In this document: piece by piece, positions 37,482 to 42,986 of the stretch
Position numbering within the stretch: the first letter of the stretch is position 1
Layout of the letters: every line of letters starts with the position of its first letter
Assembly: GCF_029624125.1 (NCBI RefSeq)
Contig: NZ_JARSBN010000002.1
Location: 186,001-250,000 of the forward strand
Length of the DNA: 64,000 bases
Direction: 5' to 3'
Source of the DNA: Winogradskyella marincola
GTDB lineage: Bacteria; Bacteroidota; Bacteroidia; Flavobacteriales; Flavobacteriaceae
The notes under the pieces: model-generated
Databases searched by the model: none
The model's input: only the letters and a program-made list of their open reading frames with translations
What the model was told of the DNA's origin: nothing
Translations under genes and position numbers: made by a program

Positions 37482-38579
37482 TTATTTTCCAGAGAAAATC
37501 TCTTTCAATTGTGTTACCATATTTCCATTGCCTGACACAGTGATTTCACCAATCTTTTCGGCAATTTTTTCAACATACTCCATCTCTTTTAGCTTGTATA
37601 ACATATCATTCTCCTCCATCAACTTTGCTGTGTTTAACAAACTACGTGTAGAAGCTGTTTCTTCACGTCGCATAATAACGTTGGCTTGTGCTTTCTTTTG
37701 TGCAACTAAAACCTGGTTCATAATATCTTTCATTTCACCAGTTAAAATCACATCTCTTATACCGCAGTTTATAACGGTAACACCTAACTTTGATGCGCTT
37801 GTTTTTACGTCTTCAAACACTGTTTCTGCAATATTATCTTTACGTTCTAGCAATTCATCTAAGGTGTAAGCACCAACATAAGCACGCAACACCAACTGCA
37901 TTGTAATGTATAATTGCTTTTCGTAATCCTTGTTTTCTAAAAGTGCTTTTTCTACATCTTTAACTTTGTACTGTGTGTAAAAGTTGATACGAATAGCAGC
38001 TTTATCTTTAGTTAACAATTCTTGTCCTGAAATTTCTAATTGAAGCTGACGCAAATCGGCTTTAGCAATTTTTATAGAAGTATCATTTCTCCAGAAACGG
38101 TATGTACCACCTCCGAGTGTCTTTGTATATACATCGTCTACTAAAAGCACGGCTTTTTCGTAAGCTGCAACTTCAAAAGTTCTGATGTATTTATTAACTT
38201 CATAATTGCTAAAAAGTGACTTATCTAAGTTTTCAGTTATATAAATTTTGTTTAAATCTACACGTACATACTCACGCTCGATTAGACCTTTCCAGAACAC
38301 ATAACGACCAGCGTTTAGGACATTTTTAAAGTTTCCTTTTTCGTAAAGTAAAACAATCTCTCCGTCCTTTACCTCTACCACATCTAACATAGCAGCTAAA
38401 ACCTCATCTTTTAAGAGAACTTCTAATGCTATTGGTGTAGTAAAACTAGTGCTCAAATCATACATTAGTACACGCTGGTTAAAACCTAACCAGTGCAAAC
38501 CTTCAGTAATTACTCTAACGTAATCACCTTTTTTGAATACCAAACCTACTTTTCCGGCATTAATTCTTACTCGTAACAT
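37482..38579 (-). CDS. Soluble slipin (SPFH/Band-7 domain protein)
   Basis: A 365-residue stomatin/slipin-like SPFH protein without any membrane helix. The N-terminal part contains two or three imperfect repeats of a short beta segment (KKGDYVRVITEGLHWLGF, EKGNFKNVLNAGRYVFWKG, GGGTYRFWRND). The SPFH core follows (SGQELLTKDKAAIRINFYTQ ... ISGQ..LRAYVGAYTLDELLERKDNI). A C-terminal coiled coil carries AQKKAQANVIMRREETASTR, the classical Band-7 tail. Slipins of this kind are known from bacterial RNA-repair neighbourhoods with RtcB and Ro60. Here the gene is downstream, on the same strand, of a dense array of tRNAs and tRNA-like RNAs. Confidence 0.88.
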   Translation of the reverse strand: MLRVRINAGKVGLVFKKGDYVRVITEGLHWLGFNQRVLMYDLSTSFTTPIALEVLLKDEVLAAMLDVVEVKDGEIVLLYEKGNFKNVLNAGRYVFWKGLIEREYVRVDLNKIYITENLDKSLFSNYEVNKYIRTFEVAAYEKAVLLVDDVYTKTLGGGTYRFWRNDTSIKIAKADLRQLQLEISGQELLTKDKAAIRINFYTQYKVKDVEKALLENKDYEKQLYITMQLVLRAYVGAYTLDELLERKDNIAETVFEDVKTSASKLGVTVINCGIRDVILTGEMKDIMNQVLVAQKKAQANVIMRREETASTRSLLNTAKLMEENDMLYKLKEMEYVEKIAEKIGEITVSGNGNMVTQLKEIFSGK

Positions 38580-39029
38580 TGTTTTTAGTTTTTTAATTAA
38601 ACATCATTTTTGCCAACTAAGGCGAATTGGTAATACTTGTAACGGACGGATTACCAGCTTCAAAATGGTATTGACGAGTTCAACACTTTTTTGAAGTTTA
38701 TCTTTATTTTAAATTTTACTTTTAAAAAATAGCAGATTGCAAATCATCTCATCTACACGGAATTACTCATAGCAATATCTGCCATAATCAGTGCGATGAC
38801 TGCACGTTAAAAAAGGAAATCCTATTGATTTTGTCTTTTAACCTTTAATCATAACAGTAACTATTTTTGAAATTACAAATCAGTAATTCAAAGTACATCT
38901 GAGATTGCTTGTTATTGAACACTAATAGTTACTATTAAAGCCAATCTACAATCTACTATTTCGTCATTTTTGTTGAGTAGTGTGACGGGACTACTTGTCT
39001 ATCAGTTTTATAAGATGATAAGCTTAAAT
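38580..39029 (-). ncRNA. 450-nt non-coding leader/3' region between tRNA-like unit C and slipin
   Basis: No ORF is supported here. Read on the minus strand it has several hairpins. A TATCA/TGATA stem-loop (39002-39022 on the plus strand) directly follows the anticodon arm of unit C. AGTAGT/ACTACT lies at about 38970-38997, and GGTAAT/ATTACC (38628-38656) sits just upstream of the slipin ATG. A loose stem around 38734-38783 is followed by a T-run (38722-38731) and may act as a terminator. The sequence is probably the 3' end of the RNA array and the slipin leader. Confidence 0.4.
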
Positions 39030-39110
39030 CCTACATTATGAGTGTAGTGCTCTAACCTACTGAGCTACAAAGCCTAATTTGTGGTGGCTTTGACAGGAAT
39101 CGAACCTGTG
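39030..39110 (-). ncRNA. tRNA-like unit C: permuted tRNA-Met(CAT)-like element with encoded CCA
   Basis: On the minus strand the order is T-arm (39093-39109, ACAGG-TTCGATT-CCTGT), then acceptor 3' strand CAAAGCC (39086-39092). An 11-nt linker ACCACAAATTA (39075-39085) follows, then acceptor 5' strand GGCTTTG (39068-39074), D-arm with GG in the loop, and anticodon arm CTACA-CTCATAA-TGTAG (39031-39047, anticodon CAT). The two acceptor strands pair over all 7 bp. This is a circular permutation of a tRNA-Met. The linker begins with ACCA, the normal discriminator plus CCA end. No standard 3' half follows the anticodon arm. Confidence 0.75.
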
Positions 39111-39120
39111 CAACTAAAGA

Positions 39121-39140
39121 GACATTCTTTAAAGAATGTC
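39121..39140. repeat. Perfect 20-nt palindrome between tRNA-like units B and C
   Basis: GACATTCTTT/AAAGAATGTC is a 10-bp perfect palindrome in the 39-nt joint between the anticodon arm of unit B and the T-arm of unit C. In RNA it would form a hairpin in the variable-arm position. Confidence 0.6.
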
Positions 39141-39147
39141 AACTGTT

Positions 39148-39218
39148 CGCTAGAACCAAAATCTAGTGCGTTTCCATTTCCGCCATATCCGAAACCGGAT
39201 AGTGGGACTCGAACCCAC
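39148..39218 (-). ncRNA. tRNA-like unit B: permuted, capped tRNA-Leu-like element with TTG anticodon
   Basis: Minus-strand order: T-arm GTGGG-TTCGAGT-CCCAC (39202-39218), acceptor 3' strand TATCCGG (39195-39201), only two bases TT, acceptor 5' strand TCGGATA (39186-39192). Then come TG, D-arm GCGG-AAATGGAAA-CGC and anticodon arm CTAGA-TTTTGGT-TCTAG (39150-39166). The acceptor strands are fully complementary (one G-T pair), so they form a hairpin closed by a GTTT loop. With no space for mature ends or CCA, it cannot become a normal tRNA without unusual processing. The D-arm resembles tRNA-Leu, but the anticodon TTG would read the Gln codon CAA. Confidence 0.75.
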
Positions 39219-39712
39219 ATGAACTGGTGGTTTTTATTTTGGTAAAAAAACCGTAACCTTCAAGTCTAGTTGAACATAAAACGAGATACATCTCTGCATC
39301 GCATTATGCAATAGTGCTATACCGAAACACCCAACAAGACTAGCTTGATATCTTAAAAAAAGCGTTCTGAGAATACCTTCGCTTTAGGATAAACTTTCCT
39401 AGGATTATAGCCGTAGCCCTTCCCTAGTTTTCCACGCGCTTCTCATTGCTTAGAGAATTACGTACTTATCCGATGCCTTAATACATTGTAACCGTTCGGC
39501 AACTTAGACTTGGCCTGCATAGTGGCTTAACACCACGCTTTGCAATTACAAGGGTTGGCTCCCTCACCATTCATAGACGTCCTCTCTTGAGGCGGCCTAT
39601 TAGAATGTTTACCGCACAATAAAGGCTTGCGACCTCTACCGTCCCATATATTTCAATGGGTTTAGGCAACTACTAACTGCTACAATGTCCGAAGTCTTTT
39701 GCTTTTAAATCG
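39219..39712 (-). ncRNA. 494-nt structured RNA region preceding unit B
   Basis: Non-coding sequence between the anticodon arm of unit A and the T-arm of unit B. On the minus strand it is rich in stable hairpins: CCCAT/ATGGG, CCTC-AAGA-GAGG, GTGG-TGTTAAG-CCAC, TTCTC/GAGAA, GAGAT-GT-ATCTC and GGTTTTT/AAAAACC. A long-range stem TCAAGCTAGT/ACTAG(A)CTTGA encloses about 80 nt. No group I or II intron core, tmRNA or RNase P signature was recognised. It appears to be a large ornate RNA whose exact ends are unknown. Confidence 0.55.
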
Positions 39713-39781
39713 CTGTATCTAAAGTACAGTGCTCTACCAGTTGAGCTATCCTTTTGGTTCAGGACTGGGACTCGAACCCAG
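39711..39781 (-). ncRNA. tRNA-like unit A: permuted element with TTA (ochre) anticodon
   Basis: Minus-strand order: T-arm CTGGG-TTCGAGT-CCCAG (39765-39781), then TCCT-GAACCAAA-AGGA (a 4-bp stem capped by 8 nt, replacing the acceptor). Then come TA, D-arm GCTC-AACTGGTA-GAGC (39731-39746) and anticodon arm CTGTA-CTTTAGA-TACAG (39713-39729). The loop positions give anticodon TTA, which pairs with the stop codon UAA. T-loop TTCGA and D-loop GG are intact, so the elbow could form. No canonical 5' half lies upstream. The acceptor pairing is weaker than in units B and C. Confidence 0.65.
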
Positions 39782-40272
39782 ACTATTTTTTGACCTAGAA
39801 GAAGGGCTTCGAAAATGGCTTCGTAGATTTTAGCCTACAAAATACCAACCTTCTCCTTGCATGTTTCCCAACACACGGTAAGTTAAGTCACCGAACTGTT
39901 TCCAATCGGGTAACTCTTATACTGCAATACGCTCCGTAAGGTTGGATGACCTTAACGTAACCCATTACTACAACTTTTCCTATTGGTGTCTCCACCTCAA
40001 GCTTCATTAAAATTGGCTATAGATTCTTAAAATACCTCAGCGGTTGCCCCTAGTACTTAGTAACCTACGTTTGTTGCTTGCTTACGTGTACTATCTTCTG
40101 AAGAAAACAGTCTCCATTTGCAGTGCCTGCAAACAGATTTATCCTTGTTACCAAGTTTATCTAAGGACGATAAGCCGCCCCAACATTCAACAATAAAAAT
40201 TGAGAGTGCTGATTTTTTTTTAATGATGAAACTTATTATCTAAGTCTCATACAATGTCAATGAACTTTGTTG
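39782..40272 (-). ncRNA. 491-nt structured RNA region preceding unit A
   Basis: Non-coding sequence between the tRNA-Phe gene and the T-arm of unit A. Minus-strand hairpins include TTTGCAG-GCA-CTGCAAA, CTTG-GTAA-CAAG, TAAGGT-CATCCA-ACCTTA and GTAG-8 nt-CTAC. The length is within 3 nt of the region before unit B, and both carry the word GACATTGTA close to their 5' end. This hints at homologous domains, although most of the sequence is not alignable by eye. No ORF is supported. Confidence 0.5.
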
Positions 40273-40345
40273 TGGAACAGACAGGACTCGAACCTATATC
40301 GCCAGATCTTCAATCTGGTGCATTGACCAACTTTGCTACTGTTCC
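40273..40345 (-). tRNA. tRNA-Phe (GAA)
   Basis: Canonical cloverleaf on the minus strand. Acceptor GGAACAG/CTGTTCC pairs over 7 bp. Anticodon arm is CCAGA-TTGAAGA-TCTGG with anticodon GAA. T-arm is ATAGG-TTCGAGT-CCTGT. The D-stem is poor (only three pairs), and CCA is not encoded (ACAAC follows). It is first in line before the structured RNA region. Confidence 0.85.
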
Positions 40346-40386
40346 AGAATTTTAGTGCCTATCAAGATTAGTTCGTTCAACACTTA

Positions 40387-40472
40387 TGGTGGGAATTGAA
40401 AGATTCGAACTTTCTAAGTACAATACAACTGTTTTACAGACAGTCTCAGCTCACCAACGCTGACGAATTCCC
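40387..40472 (-). tRNA. tRNA-Tyr (GTA)
   Basis: Minus-strand cloverleaf. Acceptor GGGAATT/AATTCCC is perfect, and CCA is encoded. D-stem TCAG/CTGA, anticodon arm ACTGT-CTGTAAA-ACAGT with anticodon GTA, T-arm GAAAG-TTCGAAT-CTTTC. It has a 13-nt variable region, as expected for bacterial tRNA-Tyr. Base 8 is C instead of the nearly universal U, a sign of divergence. Confidence 0.85.
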
Positions 40473-40479
40473 AAATTTG

Positions 40480-40553
40480 AGACAAGAATGAGATTCGAAC
40501 TCATAAAAAAACAGAGTTGCAGTCTATTGCCTTAACCATTAAGCCATCTTATC
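40480..40553 (-). tRNA. tRNA-Cys (GCA)
   Basis: Minus-strand cloverleaf. Acceptor GATAAGA/TCTTGTC pairs over 7 bp with one G-T. D-stem GCTT/AGGC, anticodon arm ATAGA-CTGCAAC-TCTGT with anticodon GCA, T-arm ATGAG-TTCGAAT-CTCAT. CCA is not encoded (TC follows the acceptor). It is the 5'-most RNA of the array, 27 nt after the hairpin that follows the TPR gene. Confidence 0.85.
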
Positions 40554-40557
40554 TTTA

Positions 40558-40585
40558 AAATCGGCAAACCAAGGCCTGCCGATTT
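40558..40585 (-). terminator. Hairpin between TPR gene and tRNA array
   Basis: AATCGGCA/TGCCGATT with a 10-nt loop, followed on the minus strand by TTTT. It lies between the TPR stop (40608) and tRNA-Cys (40553). It may be a partial terminator or a processing site; the short T-run makes full termination uncertain. Confidence 0.55.
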
Positions 40586-40607
40586 GTTTATTCTCCCTTC
40601 TTTTTAA

Positions 40608-41192
40608 TTACAATAAATTATTTAACCGATTCTGAAACCAGCTATTTTTAGTTTCTGTTTCAGCTTCTTTTTTAGCCTGATTTTCTAAGACTCTATTTGC
40701 ATTTGCCTGCACCTTTCTTTTCTTTTTTACACGAGACAAAACACCATCTACAAAACATATAAAATCATCATTTAACGCTAATTGCTTTGCTTCTTTTAAA
40801 GCGCGTTCTGCGTCTTCAAACTGAGTCATACTCTCAAACAGTTGGCCTTGTGCCAATGCTATACCAGCCTTATCTATACCTTTTACAGTCTTGGCAAAAT
40901 CAATAACTTTTTGAGCTTCTTCAAAGTCCTCGTTATTGGTTAATAACCTTATGTAGTCTGGATAAATATCTGTTAAATCCAATCTGCTTGCCAAGGCGCT
41001 TTCGTAATATGTCTTAGCTGTTTCGTAATCACCCAATTGCTCTGCATATACTTTTGCCATTAAGTGCAACGCTTTGGCATTTTCTGGATCGTAAGATAAC
41101 GCATAGTGCAAGGCTTCAACCGCTTTTTCTAATTCCCAAGGATACGCTTGTATTGCTCTAAACAAGTGTATGTTTTGTAATATATTTCCCAT
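40608..41192 (-). CDS. TPR-repeat protein linked to the tRNA/slipin array
   Basis: A 194-residue soluble protein from the ATG at 41192 (MGNILQNIHLFRAIQAYPWE); an in-frame TTG 15 nt upstream is an alternative. Tetratricopeptide-like helical pairs fill residues about 20-150 (ALSYDPENAKALHLMAKVYA, DYETAKTYYESALAS, EDAERALKEAKQLAL). The C-terminal tail is Lys/Arg-rich (VKKKRKVQANANR), which could contact RNA. It is the only protein gene immediately upstream of the tRNA array and runs in the same direction. A scaffold role is plausible but unproven. Confidence 0.75.
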   Translation of the reverse strand: MGNILQNIHLFRAIQAYPWELEKAVEALHYALSYDPENAKALHLMAKVYAEQLGDYETAKTYYESALASRLDLTDIYPDYIRLLTNNEDFEEAQKVIDFAKTVKGIDKAGIALAQGQLFESMTQFEDAERALKEAKQLALNDDFICFVDGVLSRVKKKRKVQANANRVLENQAKKEAETETKNSWFQNRLNNLL

Positions 41193-41291
41193 TTTCCCTT
41201 TATTCAATAGTTAATACTGTCTTAAATGCATCGCCTTTAATGGATGCTTTTAAAACTGTTTGTTTTTGATTAAATCTTAATGTTGAGACAT

Positions 41292-41330
41292 AAAAAAATC
41301 CGAAACAGTTTTATTGCTTCGGATTTTTTT
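41292..41330 (-). terminator. Terminator after the 41.35-kb 39-codon ORF
   Basis: AAATCCGAA/TTCGGATTT with a 13-nt loop, A and T runs on both sides. It lies 17 nt after the stop of the minus-strand ORF at 41347 and 100 nt before the TPR gene start. Confidence 0.8.
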
Positions 41331-41346
41331 CTGGAAGATGATCTGC

Positions 41347-41466
41347 CTACTTATAAACAGACATTTCAGAAATATACCGAAGCCTTTTTTTATTTGACCC
41401 TAAGTCGCGTACAATCGTACACGATGGTTCTCTAAAATTTTGAATTACTATACTATGCTTTAGCAT
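41347..41466 (-). CDS. 39-aa ORF with dedicated terminator (small protein or RNA)
   Basis: ATG at 41464-41466 to TAG at 41347-41349 encodes exactly 39 residues (MLKHSIVIQNFREPSCTIVR ...), basic and with one Cys. It is preceded by an A/C-rich leader (repeated AACAA words) and followed by a strong hairpin terminator. Another 39-codon ORF with the same arrangement lies at 41873, though the peptides are not clearly similar. The unit could also be an untranslated small RNA. Confidence 0.4.
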   Translation of the reverse strand: MLKHSIVIQNFREPSCTIVRDLGSNKKRLRYISEMSVYK

Positions 41467-41805
41467 GGCTTCTTGTTTTTGTTATTGTTGTTTTTTGATG
41501 CGAATCTTTTGTTTGATTCTGCGGTGCAAATATAAAGTTGATTTTTTGAAACTTCCAAATAAAATTTCAATTTAAGATGCTGATTATCAATTAATTGAAG
41601 TTAAAAAAGAGCATAGAAATTCCTGTCCACTTTATGCAGATTCTTGGAGACTTACGACAAACACTTGTTTCTCAAAAGTTTAACCTTCAATGCTTATATT
41701 TTAGTTTTTAAAATCTTGTTTCAACTTTTATCTAAAAAAATTTCATTTTTTATTTTCTAACTTTTAATTGCTTTGGGTTTTTCCTTCATTTTTTGATTTA
41801 TAAAC
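41467..41805. other. 340-bp gap
   Basis: AT-rich spacer between the two 39-codon ORF units. Apart from the A/C-rich leader just upstream of 41466, I see no ORF, tRNA or strong hairpin here. Confidence 0.4.
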
Positions 41806-41809
41806 AAAA

Positions 41810-41845
41810 AAAGGCGTCCAATTTCTTGGACGCCTGTATTCTATA
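41810..41845 (-). terminator. Terminator after the 41.9-kb 39-codon ORF
   Basis: GGCGTCC-AAGAAATT-GGACGCC on the minus strand followed by seven T. A textbook Rho-independent terminator 27 nt downstream of the ORF stop at 41873. Confidence 0.9.
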
Positions 41846-41872
41846 AATGGGTTTAGTCTAAATCATTTGTAA

Positions 41873-41992
41873 TTAATGATTAACATAGATACATAGCGTC
41901 CTTCCGCGTTGAAATAATTCGATACTATTTCCGCGATAATCCCACTGACACATCAGTGATTTTGGTGCTTTATGTACTCTTGTTGTTATCAT
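41873..41992 (-). CDS. 39-aa ORF with own promoter and terminator (small protein or RNA)
   Basis: ATG at 41990-41992 to TAA at 41873-41875 encodes 39 residues (MITTRVHKAPKSLMCQWDYR ...), basic with two Cys. It has a promoter-like TTG-N20-CATATTTG (42001-42031) just upstream and a strong terminator just downstream, so a transcript of about 180 nt is expected. A perfect hairpin CACTGA-TGTG-TCAGTG lies inside the frame, so a structured RNA is an alternative reading. Confidence 0.42.
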   Translation of the reverse strand: MITTRVHKAPKSLMCQWDYRGNSIELFQRGRTLCIYVNH

Positions 41993-42000
41993 TAGTGGTA

Positions 42001-42031
42001 CAAATATGATATATTATTTACTTAAAATCAA
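42001..42031 (-). promoter_or_regulatory. Promoter of the 39-codon ORF unit
   Basis: On the minus strand, TTG (42029-42031), a 20-nt spacer and CATATTTG (42001-42008, one mismatch to TAnnTTTG). The ATG follows 9 nt after the -7 motif, so the leader would be very short. Confidence 0.5.
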
Positions 42032-42145
42032 AATTCAACTTCAAATTAGATTAAATATGAATTACAGATATAGACCAATATCTCCTTTTGAATAGTTTTA
42101 GTTTGATGCTCATAGTCTGTATCTTTGATAAAAAAGGAGAATATT

Positions 42146-42670
42146 ATGTTATCAAAATCAATAGAAACTGCATTAAATAAGCAAATACGTATAGAAGCGG
42201 AATCTTCTCAGGTATATTTAGCAATGGCTGTTTGGGCAGAAGTAAAAGGTCTGGAAGGTATATCTAATTTTATGTACGACCAGTCTGATGAGGAGCGTGA
42301 GCACATGCTAAAACTTGTGAAGTTTGTTAACGAACGTGGTGGACACGCTCATATCTCAGAGCTTAATGCACCTAATGTAGAGTTTAATTCTTTTAAAGAA
42401 ATGTTTCAAAAACTACTAGAACATGAAGTTTTTGTATCAGAAAGTATTAATGAGCTTGTACACATCTCTTTGCAAGAAAAGGATTATGCTACTCACAATT
42501 TCTTACAGTGGTATGTTGCAGAACAAATAGAAGAAGAAGCTGTTGCCAGAACTATTCTTGATAAAATTAACATGATTGGAGACGATAAAGGAGGTCTTTA
42601 TTTATTTGATAGAGATATACAACAGTTAACGGTAAGCTCTGCTGCTCAGACACCTGGAGCTGGTATGTAA
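42146..42670 (+). CDS. ftnA: Ferritin (bacterial non-haem FTN type)
   Basis: A 174-residue ferritin that oxidises and stores iron in a 24-mer cage. The ATG at 42146 follows a clear ribosome binding site AAAAGGAG; the track frame from 42125 uses an unlikely TTG. Ferroxidase residues are visible: Glu in RIEAESSQVYLAM, the EEREHMLKLVKF pair, and QWYVAEQIEEEA later. The four-helix bundle spans about residues 1-150. A -7 element TATCTTTG occurs at 42120-42127. Iron is the likely physiological signal, but no Fur box was identified. Confidence 0.94.
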   Translation: MLSKSIETALNKQIRIEAESSQVYLAMAVWAEVKGLEGISNFMYDQSDEEREHMLKLVKFVNERGGHAHISELNAPNVEFNSFKEMFQKLLEHEVFVSESINELVHISLQEKDYATHNFLQWYVAEQIEEEAVARTILDKINMIGDDKGGLYLFDRDIQQLTVSSAAQTPGAGM

Positions 42671-42704
42671 TTGTTAAAATTTATTTAGAACAAATTAAAA
42701 TAAG

Positions 42705-42712
42705 TATATTTG
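42705..42712 (+). promoter_or_regulatory. -7 promoter element of the Lys/Cys microprotein gene
   Basis: TATATTTG fits TAnnTTTG. It lies 40 nt before the ATG at 42752, and the palindrome CCCTC-TTTT-GAGGG (42731-42744) sits in the predicted leader. Confidence 0.5.
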
Positions 42713-42751
42713 CAGCCTAATTTAAAGAACCCTCTTTTGAGGGAACTAAAG

Positions 42752-42937
42752 ATGGGCAAAAAGAAAAAGGATAAAAAGGATAAAAAGCTTAAAAAAGAGC
42801 GCATAAAAATTTTAGAAGTTTCTGGCGTTGATACTTTAGGTAAAGTAAAGTCTAAGTGCTGTAAGAAATATAAAAAGGCAGAGCATAAACGATGTAAAAA
42901 GTGCCCTTGCTTTGATCTTCTAAAAAAAGTAGCCTAA
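42752..42937 (+). CDS. Lys-rich, Cys-containing 61-aa protein
   Basis: From the ATG at 42752 the product is 61 residues: a very basic N-terminus (MGKKKKDKKDKKLKKERIK) followed by KVKSKCCKKYKKAEHKRCKK and CPCF. The five Cys in a CC-x11-C-x2-CPC-like arrangement suggest a small metal-binding or RNA-binding protein. The frame's ORF-track start lies upstream of the palindrome and lacks a start context. I do not recognise the family; a ferritin gene precedes it. Confidence 0.7.
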   Translation: MGKKKKDKKDKKLKKERIKILEVSGVDTLGKVKSKCCKKYKKAEHKRCKKCPCFDLLKKVA

Positions 42938-42986
42938 AAATTTTAAGTCTTGTAATGTTTTATAGTGTATGTAGACTTACATATAC

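Noticed and set aside
39030-39781. Group I or II introns splitting canonical tRNAs
   Set aside because: The acceptor strands pair within each permuted unit (7 bp in B and C), not across the ~490-nt regions. The anticodon loops are uninterrupted, and no catalytic core motif was seen.
39219-40272. tmRNA or RNase P RNA
   Set aside because: No tag reading frame ending in the usual LAA tail, and none of the conserved RNase P words such as GAGGAAAGTCC were found.
38580-40553. Prophage tRNA cluster
   Set aside because: No phage structural, integrase or lysis genes flank the array in this window; divergent tRNAs alone are not enough.
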